A stretch of 64,000 nucleotides of DNA from Casp-actino8 sp965659595. Its GTDB lineage: Bacteria > Actinomycetota > Acidimicrobiia > Acidimicrobiales > Ilumatobacteraceae. The stretch is from positions 10,173 to 74,172 of the forward strand of contig CBFHWN010000003.1 of NCBI GenBank assembly GCA_965659595.1. The letters are read 5' to 3'. This document shows, piece by piece, positions 57,567 to 64,000 of the stretch (its first letter is position 1; each line of letters opens with the position of its first letter). The position numbers were made by a program, and so were the translations under genes. The notes below the pieces were generated by a model. That model was given only the letters and a program-made list of their open reading frames with translations. It searched no databases and had not been told where the DNA came from.

Positions 57567-57576
57567 ACCGTAGCCT
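57567..57576. promoter_or_regulatory. Overlapping divergent -10 elements (membrane protein / fdhD)
   Basis: ACCGTAGCCT holds TACGGT on the minus strand (57572-57567, 7 nt before GTG 57559) and TAGCCT on the plus strand (57571-57576, 7 nt before GTG 57584). The two hexamers share two bases. The start codons are 24 bp apart. Confidence 0.6.
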
Positions 57577-57583
57577 TGGTGAC

Positions 57584-58381
57584 GTGGCTCGTAAGCGGAC
57601 CGACTCGGTACTTGTCGTGAAGTTCGACGGCGAGAATTCGCGGCGTACTCCCGACCGACTCGTGGTCGAAGAACCGATGTCGATCCGACTCGACGGTGAA
57701 TTGGTGGCCACCACCATGCGTACTCCTGGTCACGACTACGAACTCGCCGCCGGTTTCTGTTTCGCCGACGGCCTGCTGCACGGAGTGCCGATCACCGGAG
57801 TGCGTTACTGCGCAGATGGATCGGCCGTCGACAGCGAGTTCAACGTGGTCACGGTCGAGACCGGTGGGCGCGCTCCGACTCCAACCCCGCGTCTCGGCAA
57901 CACCTCGTCGAGTTGCGGTCTGTGCGGATCCCAGGCTCTTGACGAACTCGTGGAGCGTCTTGTCCCTCTCACGTCCGACCGTGTTCCCGAGTTCTCCGTC
58001 GAAACCATCACCAAAATCTCCGAGCGGATGGCCGACGTACAACCTCTCTTCGCCGAGACGGGCGCGGTGCACGCTGCAGCTGCGTTCACGATCGACGGTC
58101 GCATCGAACTCGTGCGTGAGGACGTAGGCCGTCACAACGCGGTCGACAAGGTGGCGGGTCGCCTGTTGCTCGACCGTCGTTTGCCCGCCTACGAGTGGGG
58201 ACTCTTCGTGTCGGGAAGAGCCAGTTTCGAAATGGTTCAAAAGGCATGGGCGGCGGGCTTTGGCACCGTGGTGTCGGTGAGCGCGCCCACCGCTCTGGCC
58301 GTTCAGACGGCCAAGCGAGCCGGGATCACGCTGTACGGATTCGTACGCGATGGCCGAGCCGTGCGCTACAGCCCTGGCTGA
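57584..58381 (+). CDS. fdhD: Formate dehydrogenase accessory sulfurtransferase FdhD
   Basis: The 265-residue protein has the EEPMSIRLDG opening, TPGHDYELAAGFCFADGLL, the CGLCG active-site cysteine loop (near residue 110), and LVREDVGRHNAVDKV. FdhD passes sulfur from a cysteine desulfurase to the molybdenum cofactor and is needed for formate dehydrogenase activity. The formate dehydrogenase itself is not in the window. GTG 57584 fits the TAGCCT hexamer, and the frame upstream of it lies within the divergent gene. Confidence 0.92.
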   Translation: MARKRTDSVLVVKFDGENSRRTPDRLVVEEPMSIRLDGELVATTMRTPGHDYELAAGFCFADGLLHGVPITGVRYCADGSAVDSEFNVVTVETGGRAPTPTPRLGNTSSSCGLCGSQALDELVERLVPLTSDRVPEFSVETITKISERMADVQPLFAETGAVHAAAAFTIDGRIELVREDVGRHNAVDKVAGRLLLDRRLPAYEWGLFVSGRASFEMVQKAWAAGFGTVVSVSAPTALAVQTAKRAGITLYGFVRDGRAVRYSPG

Positions 58382-58409
58382 TCCCGGACAGTTGATCACA
58401 AACGACTGA

Positions 58410-59717
58410 TCACGGCGAGCTGACCACACCGATGATCGAGCGATATTCGGGTACGCCGGTGTCGTCGAATCCGTAGTTGACGAACGAGGCCAGACTTGGA
58501 TCACCGCTTGGTGTGAGGGCCAGTAACCCGGTCGGCCCGTTGTAATCGACGTTCAACCCTCGGTCGAGTACCGATGTGCACTGCTCGAAGGTGTTGCACG
58601 ACGATCCGACTCGACTCACCGGAATGACCGAACTCATGAATACGAGTGGGTCGTCACTGGAGGCCGAGAGAGCGGCCAACACGAGCAAATTGACGCAGTC
58701 GAGTGTGGCTGTGGCGAAAGGAATCGGTTGACGAGTGGTTCCGGACGTCACTGGTCCGGGAAACACGCGACGTTCGCCGAGAGTGTCGACCAGGTTCTGA
58801 AATCCGACGTTCACGTCGTGAGCGACGCCGATGATCGTGTAGTCGGAGAGACGCTCGAGAGCTGAGTCGCTGGGCAGGGGAGCGTTCGCTAGAGCGTCGT
58901 TGATGACGATCGTTTGCAATGAGCCACTCGTGAGTCCGGCGTTCAGGAAACGCGCGCCACTGTCCTGATTGGCGATGAGTGCGAGGACGCGAGCGTCGTC
59001 GGCAATTCCTTCGAACTCATCGGTGTAGGACTCGTCAGCGGTGGCGTAGGGAATTTCGTCGGTGATGGAGATTCCCTGCAATCCGAGATATCGACGAAGC
59101 TCACTGGCCAGACGGCGGCCGTAACGATCATCAGGGAATGCGAGTGCGGTGGTGCTCTGACCGGTTTGAGCGATGACCTGCGACATGGCTTGCACCAAGA
59201 GAGTGTCGTTGGGTGCCGTACGGACGAAGAGATCTCGATCCGGGAAGTTGTTCAAGAGAGCCGATGTGGCTGCGGGGGAGCACAGGCCGATGTCACTGCG
59301 AATGAGCGAAGGCATGATTCCGAGGGCCACGTTCGACGACAGAGGTCCGATGATGGCGTCGATGCCGTCCTCTTCGATGAATCGTTCGACGGCCGCCAGC
59401 GCCGTCGCCGTGTCGTTTCCTTCGTCACGGATCACGAGCTCGACGTTCTGGTCGTTGAAACCACTGGTCACGTTGATCGTGGTGATCGCCGCTTCGACTG
59501 CAGGGATCAGCGCCTCTCCGAGTGGGGCTCCGGAGCCCGATCGAGGAATGAGGAGTCCGAGTCGAAGGACACCATCGCTCGTGCGGGGAACGGTGGTCGT
59601 GGTGCGGGGAACAGCAGTGGTGGCCGGGGCCGATGTCCCTGAGCCACAGGCGGCGATCGCGAACAGTCCGCTGGCGATGACGACGTATCCTCCGACGCGA
59701 CGACCTCGGCTCTTCAT
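58410..59717 (-). CDS. Periplasmic-binding (ANF-receptor type) lipoprotein
   Basis: The 435-residue protein has a lipoprotein signal with lipobox IAAC, a Thr-rich linker, and a type I periplasmic-binding fold (LRLGLLIPRSGSGAPLGEALIPAVEAAI, IIGPLSSNVALGIMPSL, FPDDRYGRRLASELRRYLG) as in branched-chain amino acid or urea receptors. No permease or ATPase gene lies beside it, so it may be an orphan receptor or sensor. Late cysteines (SSCNTFEQCTSVL) could form a disulfide. Confidence 0.82.
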   Translation of the reverse strand: MKSRGRRVGGYVVIASGLFAIAACGSGTSAPATTAVPRTTTTVPRTSDGVLRLGLLIPRSGSGAPLGEALIPAVEAAITTINVTSGFNDQNVELVIRDEGNDTATALAAVERFIEEDGIDAIIGPLSSNVALGIMPSLIRSDIGLCSPAATSALLNNFPDRDLFVRTAPNDTLLVQAMSQVIAQTGQSTTALAFPDDRYGRRLASELRRYLGLQGISITDEIPYATADESYTDEFEGIADDARVLALIANQDSGARFLNAGLTSGSLQTIVINDALANAPLPSDSALERLSDYTIIGVAHDVNVGFQNLVDTLGERRVFPGPVTSGTTRQPIPFATATLDCVNLLVLAALSASSDDPLVFMSSVIPVSRVGSSCNTFEQCTSVLDRGLNVDYNGPTGLLALTPSGDPSLASFVNYGFDDTGVPEYRSIIGVVSSP

Positions 59718-59724
59718 CAGGTGC

Positions 59725-59730
59725 AGGCTA
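59725..59730 (-). promoter_or_regulatory. -10 hexamer, leaderless start of the binding-protein gene
   Basis: On the minus strand TAGCCT ends 7 nt before ATG 59717. Confidence 0.55.
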
Positions 59731-59763
59731 GAGGTTCGATTGGTGGAGGGGCTGTCGAGACGG

Positions 59764-59769
59764 GAGACT
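59764..59769 (+). promoter_or_regulatory. Possible -10 hexamer of the AlaX gene
   Basis: GAGACT ends 6 nt before ATG 59776, as a NANNNT variant. Confidence 0.3.
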
Positions 59770-59775
59770 GGGCAC

Positions 59776-60513
59776 ATGACTTCATTCGCGTCCGACACCG
59801 ACCTCGTCTATCTGCGCGATATCGATCTGCGGACTTTCCATGCTGTCGTCGTCGGTGTCGACGGATCGACGGTCGCACTTGATCGCACGGCGTTTTATCC
59901 GACCGGAGGTGGTCAACCGCACGATGTCGGGACTCTCGCCGGTTCGGTGGTCGTGAGCGTTCGCAAGGGTTCGTCACCTGATGGTTCGCACAGTTGGGTC
60001 TGGCACGAACTCGACGGACCGTTACCGAATGTCGGCGACAGGGTGACCGGGGAGGTCGACGACACCCGACGTTTCCAACTCATGCGGACCCACACTGCGA
60101 TGCACATCTTGTGTGGTGTGATCTGGAACGAATGGAAGGTCCCGGTGACCGGAGGCAACATGGAACCCTTGAGTGGTCGGATGGATTTCGAGTTCGATCC
60201 GGTTCCGGAAGGTTTTGCGCCCCGTATCGAAGAACTCGTCAACGCCGAGATTGCCGCCGATCGACCGGTGCACGTCGAGTTTCTGCCCCGAGGCACCGCT
60301 CTGCAGGATGCCGATCTGATTCGTACCAAGGTGTCCCTCATTCCCGAAAGCGTGTCCGAGATCAGAGTCGTCGACATCGTGGGTCTCGACAAGCAGGCCG
60401 ACGGTGGAACTCACGTGCATTCCACTCGTGCAGTCGGACGGGTGAAGGTCCTGAAGGTCGAAAACAAGGGCAAGGGCAACAAGAGGGTTCGTATCGAGAT
60501 CGTCGATGCTTAG
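59776..60513 (+). CDS. Alanyl-tRNA editing protein (AlaX type)
   Basis: The 245-residue protein resembles the editing half of alanyl-tRNA synthetase: DRTAFYPTGGGQPHD, the zinc-site HTAMHIL (HxxxH) and the distal ADGGTHVHST. AlaX hydrolyses Ser or Gly mischarged on tRNA-Ala. In alanyl-tRNA synthetase the distal site reads CGGTH. Here Asp replaces the Cys ligand, a change I believe occurs in part of this family. The C-terminal LKVENKGKGNKRVRIEI is typical. It precedes the Rieske oxygenase gene by 9 bp. Confidence 0.88.
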   Translation: MTSFASDTDLVYLRDIDLRTFHAVVVGVDGSTVALDRTAFYPTGGGQPHDVGTLAGSVVVSVRKGSSPDGSHSWVWHELDGPLPNVGDRVTGEVDDTRRFQLMRTHTAMHILCGVIWNEWKVPVTGGNMEPLSGRMDFEFDPVPEGFAPRIEELVNAEIAADRPVHVEFLPRGTALQDADLIRTKVSLIPESVSEIRVVDIVGLDKQADGGTHVHSTRAVGRVKVLKVENKGKGNKRVRIEIVDA

Positions 60514-60516
60514 AGT
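60511..60516 (+). promoter_or_regulatory. -10 hexamer, leaderless start of the Rieske oxygenase gene
   Basis: TAGAGT overlaps the AlaX stop codon and ends 6 nt before ATG 60523. Confidence 0.5.
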
Positions 60517-60522
60517 GACGTC

Positions 60523-61917
60523 ATGACGACTCGGGGGGAGAGTTCGAACATGGCAACGGGTGGGGCACGTGCTCCTGGGCCGTCTCTTCACGAACAGTTG
60601 TTGGCCGATCCGAATCCGCCGCCGTGGCCGCTGCTCGTCGAAGCTCCGGTCTTTCTCGGTGATGCGGATGTTCCGTACTCGAACTACACCTCGGAGGAGT
60701 ACTTCCGCGCCGAGTTCGATCACGTGTGGTCGAGAACCTGGCAGTGGGCATGTCATGTCGATCACATCGCCGAGCCGGGCGACTTCTACGTCTACGACGT
60801 CGGTCCTCACTCGGCTCTCGTCGTTCGAACCGAGTCCGGAGATGTGAAGGCGTATTACAACGCGTGCATGCATCGCGGAACTCAGCTGAAGCCAGCCGGT
60901 GGTTGTGGTTTCGCTCAGCAACTGAAGTGCCCATTCCACGGATGGACGTGGTCACTTGACGGACGTTTGGTCGATCTCCCAGATCGCTGGGATTTCCCGC
61001 ACGTTTCGGACGAGAGCCATGCTTTGGCCGAATTGAGAGTGGGAGAGTTCGCCGGTTTCATCTGGGTGAATTTCGATCCGGATGCGGAACCTCTCGAGGA
61101 CTACTTGGGTGTGATCCCCGAGCACTTCGCGGAATTCGGATTCGAGGATCGGTACGTGGAGACTCACGTGAGGAAGCGCCTACCGTGCAATTGGAAGGCG
61201 GCGATCGAAGCGTTCCTCGAGGCGTACCACGTTCGTGAGACGCATTCGACGGGCGAGTTGGGCGACGAGGTCACCACGCAGTACGACATTTTTCCGCCCA
61301 ATGTCAGTCGATTCATCCACACACGCGGCTTGAACAGCCCCCAACGCCCGATTCCTCAGACCGAGGACGAACTTTTCGCCGGGTTGACGAGAGGTTTTCC
61401 TGTCGACGGATCGCTACCGCTCGGTGTACGTGCTCGCGACGAGTTCGCACGTCTGTTCAAGTTGGACATGACGAAGCGTTACGGACGCGACATGAACCAT
61501 CTGAGCGAGTCGATCGTCGTCGATTCGATCGAGTACTTCTGCTTCCCGAATTCGTTCTTCTTCCCCGGATTGTCACTTCCGATGATCTACCGATTCCGGC
61601 CCGATCCAGTCGACGTCGACATCAGTTACTTCGACCTGTTGATCCTGCGACCCCGACCGCTCGGTGGCGACGTACCCCCGCCACCCGAGGTCATCGAACT
61701 CGACATCGACGACAGCTACACATTGGCGAAGGGGCTCGGAGGTCTCGGACGGGTCTACGACCAGGACACCTCCAACATGAAGGCCCAGACCCTCGGCTTC
61801 CGGTCCAGTCGCAAGCGCGGCCAAACACTGGGTAACTATCAAGAAGTCAGAGCTCGACACCTACATATGAGGGTCGCCGAGTTCTTGCGCGCCGGAGGGT
61901 TTGCTCCCGGTGAGTGA
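60523..61917 (+). CDS. Rieske-type ring-hydroxylating oxygenase, alpha subunit
   Basis: The 464-residue protein has a Rieske [2Fe-2S] domain with CMHRGTQL and CPFHGWTW (the CxH...CxxH pairs), then a catalytic domain with NWKAAIEAFLEAYHVRETH, where the two His and a later Asp should hold mononuclear iron. It is the oxygenase of a two- or three-component system, probably acting on an aromatic or alicyclic acid. The substrate cannot be inferred. A small Rieske ferredoxin gene overlaps its end by 8 bp. Confidence 0.92.
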   Translation: MTTRGESSNMATGGARAPGPSLHEQLLADPNPPPWPLLVEAPVFLGDADVPYSNYTSEEYFRAEFDHVWSRTWQWACHVDHIAEPGDFYVYDVGPHSALVVRTESGDVKAYYNACMHRGTQLKPAGGCGFAQQLKCPFHGWTWSLDGRLVDLPDRWDFPHVSDESHALAELRVGEFAGFIWVNFDPDAEPLEDYLGVIPEHFAEFGFEDRYVETHVRKRLPCNWKAAIEAFLEAYHVRETHSTGELGDEVTTQYDIFPPNVSRFIHTRGLNSPQRPIPQTEDELFAGLTRGFPVDGSLPLGVRARDEFARLFKLDMTKRYGRDMNHLSESIVVDSIEYFCFPNSFFFPGLSLPMIYRFRPDPVDVDISYFDLLILRPRPLGGDVPPPPEVIELDIDDSYTLAKGLGGLGRVYDQDTSNMKAQTLGFRSSRKRGQTLGNYQEVRARHLHMRVAEFLRAGGFAPGE

Positions 61918-62200
61918 AGATCGGCTCGCTTCTTCTGATTTCACCGACCTTGCCGATGGTCATATGCGACGTGTCGAGGGTCTGGGTGATCACGGTGTAG
62001 TGGTGTGCCGTGTGGGAGGCGAGTTGTTTGCCGTGGACGACAACTGCACTCATCGTGACGCGCGCCTCTCGGAAGGCCGTCTTCGTCATCACACCATCAT
62101 CTGCCCGCTACACGGCGCGCAGTTCGACGTACGAACAGGCGAGCACAAGGGCCCTCCCGCTCCGTGTGCGGTGACGACCTGGACGTTTGACGCGAGCTGA
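61910..62200 (+). CDS. Rieske-type ferredoxin
   Basis: The 96-residue protein is a single Rieske domain with CTHRDARLSEG and CPLHGAQFDVRTGE, both cluster-binding pairs intact. It likely supplies electrons to the oxygenase encoded just upstream. GTG 61910 starts inside the upstream gene's last codons. A reductase gene is absent from the neighbourhood. Confidence 0.9.
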   Translation: MSEDRLASSDFTDLADGHMRRVEGLGDHGVVVCRVGGELFAVDDNCTHRDARLSEGRLRHHTIICPLHGAQFDVRTGEHKGPPAPCAVTTWTFDAS

Positions 62201-62220
62201 GGCGAGTGACGGCTACTCGG

Positions 62221-62454
62221 TCACCACGTGCATTGAGGTGACTTGCCGAACTTCTTCAGGATCATCGACGCCGGACACGCACGCACGAGGACGTAGGCCC
62301 ACTGATTCACCCCGGCGAACGCGGTGAGGATGAGGAACCACGGGCTGACCACCGCGGCGAGAAGGGCACTCAACAGAGTGACGGTTCCTGCCATGGCGAA
62401 CAAGATTCGCTCGAGCGGCCAATTCGAGCGGGTGGACGTGGTGACAGCAGACAT
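62221..62454 (-). CDS. DUF2892 small inner-membrane protein
   Basis: The 77-residue protein has NWPLERILFAMAGTVTLLSALLAA and a second hydrophobic segment, then NQWAYVLVRACPASMILKKFG. The pattern matches DUF2892, the domain that follows rhodanese in YgaP-like proteins. Such proteins are tied to sulfide and persulfide handling. An upstream TTG at 62478 is in frame and lies 6 nt after a TATGAT hexamer, so a longer leaderless form is possible. A GATACCC-type operator covers that start region. Confidence 0.8.
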   Translation of the reverse strand: MSAVTTSTRSNWPLERILFAMAGTVTLLSALLAAVVSPWFLILTAFAGVNQWAYVLVRACPASMILKKFGKSPQCTW

Positions 62455-62469
62455 GGCGCTCCCTGTGTA

Positions 62470-62487
62470 GATACCCAAGGGGGTATC
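62470..62487. promoter_or_regulatory. CsoR/CstR-like operator, GATACCC-N4-GGGTATC
   Basis: A perfect 7-4-7 inverted repeat overlaps the -10 hexamer and predicted start of the DUF2892 transcript. The ATACCC/GGGTAT half-sites are those recognised by the copper- or persulfide-sensing CsoR family. No such regulator gene is in the window. Confidence 0.6.
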
Positions 62488-62490
62488 ATA
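62485..62490 (-). promoter_or_regulatory. -10 hexamer of the DUF2892 gene
   Basis: On the minus strand TATGAT is the best -10 match, just upstream of and overlapping the GATACCC operator. Confidence 0.55.
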
Positions 62491-62520
62491 GTAGGGGCGA
62501 CCCGTCTGACGAAATCCCTG

Positions 62521-62859
62521 CTAGATGGCCGACGCGCCGGTTTCGCCGGTTCGGACCCGGATCACGGTTTCCACGTCGGAGATCCAGATCTTGCCGTCGC
62601 CGATCTTGCCGGTGTTGGCCGCAGCGGCGATCACGTCGACGATGCGGTCGACGTCGGGTTCGTCGGCCAGGATCTCGAACTTCACCTTGGGCAGGAAGTC
62701 GATCTTGTATTCGGCGCCACGGTAGGTCTCGGTGTGCCCGCCTTGACGACCGAACCCCTTCACCTCGGTGACGGTGATTCCGACGACGCCGGCCGCCTTC
62801 AAGGATTCTTTGACGTCGTCCAGTTTGAACGGCTTGACGACTGCGGTGATGAGTTTCAT
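62521..62859 (-). CDS. glnB: PII nitrogen regulatory protein
   Basis: The 112-residue protein starts MKLITAVVKPFKLDDVKESL and has the T-loop with TETYRGAEY, whose Tyr (residue 51 by family numbering) is uridylylated or, in actinobacteria, adenylylated. It also has the signature GKIGDGKIWI. It senses 2-oxoglutarate and ATP/ADP and gates ammonium uptake by binding Amt. It lies 34 bp after the amt gene on the same strand, the typical amt-glnB/K operon order. A GGGAGA ribosome binding site supports ATG 62859. Confidence 0.96.
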   Translation of the reverse strand: MKLITAVVKPFKLDDVKESLKAAGVVGITVTEVKGFGRQGGHTETYRGAEYKIDFLPKVKFEILADEPDVDRIVDVIAAAANTGKIGDGKIWISDVETVIRVRTGETGASAI

Positions 62860-62893
62860 GTGTGTCTCCCTCATGTCTCGTACGAACGTCGGG

Positions 62894-64000
62894 TCACGAA
62901 CCCGAATGGTAAGCGGTCTCGCCGTGCTCGGACAGATCGAGTCCGTTGGCCTCGGCTTCAGGGCTCACGCGAACCCCAATGGTCTTCTTCAGAGCAACCA
63001 TGATCAGATAAGTGATCACGAATGACCAGACGATGGCGGCGACATTGGCGATCAGCTGTTCGAGGAGCAGCTTCCCGCCACCGCCGTAAAAGATGCCTTC
63101 GTCGAACTCACCGTCGAAGAACGACGGATTGGCGAAGAAGCCGATGAGCAGCGAGCCGACGAGGCCACCGACGAAGTGCACACCAACCACGTCGAGAGCG
63201 TCGTCGTAGCCAAACTTCTTCTTGAGTCGAACGGCGTAGCAGCACACGATGCCGGCGACGAGTCCGATCACGATGGGGGCCGGACCTGAGACGTAGCCGG
63301 CAGCCGGTGTGATGGCGACGAGTCCGGCCACCACACCTGAGGCGGCGCCGAGGGTCGTCGGATGACCGTCTCGCTTCCATTCGACGATCATCCAGGCCAG
63401 CCCGGCCGCCGCAGCGGCGAGGAACGTGTTCATGAAGGCCTGCGCGGCTTGGCCGTTGGCGGCGAGTGCCGAACCGGCGTTGAAACCGAACCAGCCGAAC
63501 CACAGGATTCCGGTCCCGATCATCACCAGGGGGAGCGAGTGAGGAGGTGACGGATCCGACTTTCGGGCTCCGAGCACCAGGACGGCGGCCAGAGCGGCGA
63601 TTCCGGCGTTCACGTGGATCGCTGTACCTCCGGCGAAGTCGATCGAGCCGCGGTCGTAGAGCCATCCTCCGTAGACCCACTTGAACACGGGGACGAAGAC
63701 AAGGAACAGCCAAATCGGTACGAAGAGTGCCCAAGCGCTGAACTTCATGCGATCGGCTACTGCACCCGAGATCAGCGCCGGTGTGATGACAGCGAACATG
63801 CCGAGGAACGCCACGGTGGCGAGAGCGCCGCCGTCACCGGCGACGGTGATGTCCTTCAGAAAGAAGGAATCGAAATTGCCGATGAACCCGGCGTCGAACG
63901 GGGTCTGGGCCAGCGAGAACCCGGCGATCACCCAGAGGACCGGGACGATGAGCAGGCAGTAGAAGTTCATCATCAACATGTTGAGGACGTTGCGTCCCCG
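62894..64000 (-). CDS. amt: Ammonium transporter Amt, C-terminal part
   Basis: The gene runs off the right edge. The 368 residues present continue from GRNVLN at the boundary without a stop codon and cover most of the eleven-helix transporter. Recognisable parts are the twin pore histidines in GTAIHVNAG and VVGVHFVGGLVGSL, and WFGFNAGSALAANGQAAQAFMNT. The cytoplasmic tail ends near LDLSEHGETAYHSGS. It conducts ammonia after deprotonating ammonium, under control by the PII protein encoded downstream. Confidence 0.96.
   Translation of the reverse strand, partial: RGRNVLNMLMMNFYCLLIVPVLWVIAGFSLAQTPFDAGFIGNFDSFFLKDITVAGDGGALATVAFLGMFAVITPALISGAVADRMKFSAWALFVPIWLFLVFVPVFKWVYGGWLYDRGSIDFAGGTAIHVNAGIAALAAVLVLGARKSDPSPPHSLPLVMIGTGILWFGWFGFNAGSALAANGQAAQAFMNTFLAAAAAGLAWMIVEWKRDGHPTTLGAASGVVAGLVAITPAAGYVSGPAPIVIGLVAGIVCCYAVRLKKKFGYDDALDVVGVHFVGGLVGSLLIGFFANPSFFDGEFDEGIFYGGGGKLLLEQLIANVAAIVWSFVITYLIMVALKKTIGVRVSPEAEANGLDLSEHGETAYHSGS

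Noticed and set aside
58393..58412. TGATCA repeated with 8-nt spacing between fdhD and the binding-protein gene, as a terminator
   Set aside because: The arms are only 6 bp and self-palindromic, there is no T-tract, and one arm overlaps the stop codon of the minus-strand gene.
57560..58504. The 5' extension of the minus-strand frame that ends at 56216, which would make a 762-residue protein
   Set aside because: It is antisense to fdhD, which is clearly real. A GTG at 57559 with a -10 hexamer gives a sensible 447-residue membrane protein.

Overview
The window is a GC-rich, gene-dense chromosomal segment carrying almost only core metabolism and housekeeping genes. It looks actinobacterial. The supporting signs are a CysO-like sulfur carrier, a DUF3263-LytR_C pair, a Dcd/EngB pair, HmuTUV-type heme uptake, Thr/Ser/Pro-rich lipoproteins, and frequent GTG starts. 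An Acidimicrobiia (Ilumatobacter-like) source is my best guess from gene content, not something I could test. There is no rRNA, CRISPR array, insertion sequence, integrase or prophage gene. Ten Ns at 12521-12530 mark a scaffold gap. No gene-free stretch exceeds about 210 bp.

Layout. 1-1.6 kb: thiol/disulfide genes (rhodanese, DsbB-like, TlpA-like). 1.6-7.5 kb: MazG-like protein, M14 peptidase, xseAB, polyprenyl synthase, LysM lipoprotein, 2OG-oxygenase-like protein. 7.5-11.1 kb (minus): ethylmalonyl-CoA mutase, Aat, 3-hydroxyacyl-CoA dehydrogenase. 11.2-13.8 kb: a degenerate S51-like protein, a gapped Gfo/Idh oxidoreductase, an anchored cyclophilin. 13.8-17.8 kb: lysC, a methyltransferase, asd, gpmA. 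17.8-21.8 kb: a cNMP-binding protein, a membrane Fe-S oxidoreductase, engB and dcd. 21.9-26.3 kb: tRNA-Gly with kynureninase directly behind it, NUDIX, DoxX, PAQR, enoyl-CoA hydratase, hemerythrin. 26.3-30.5 kb: heme ABC transporter flanked by two related exported proteins. 30.5-34.9 kb (minus): cydAB and an OafA-like acyltransferase. 35.7-38.6 kb: an arsenic operon with a fused ArsR-ArsC, GAPDH and ArsJ. 38.7-45.7 kb: tRNA-Lys, VOC protein, DEAD-box helicase, enoyl-CoA hydratase, copper chaperone and CopA, sigma-like protein, dienelactone hydrolase. 45.7-51.2 kb: Crp regulator, ispD-ispF-rlmB, tRNA-Thr, udk, DUF3263-LytR_C, glycerate kinase. 51.2-64 kb: cysO, FAD enzyme, groEL under tandem CIRCE elements, ATP-grasp protein, fdhD, a solute-binding lipoprotein, AlaX, a Rieske oxygenase pair, DUF2892 protein, glnB and amt.

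The most striking window-wide signal lies outside the genes. At least 29 genes that head transcription units have a TANNNT hexamer ending 6-9 nt before the start codon and no Shine-Dalgarno sequence, as expected for leaderless mRNAs. Four divergent gene pairs only 24-31 bp apart carry two such hexamers back to back. Other points of interest are the ArsR-ArsC fusion, which lacks both the classical ArsR arsenite motif and the usual resolving cysteine of ArsC; the paired heme-locus surface proteins; and kynU starting 2 nt after a tRNA.
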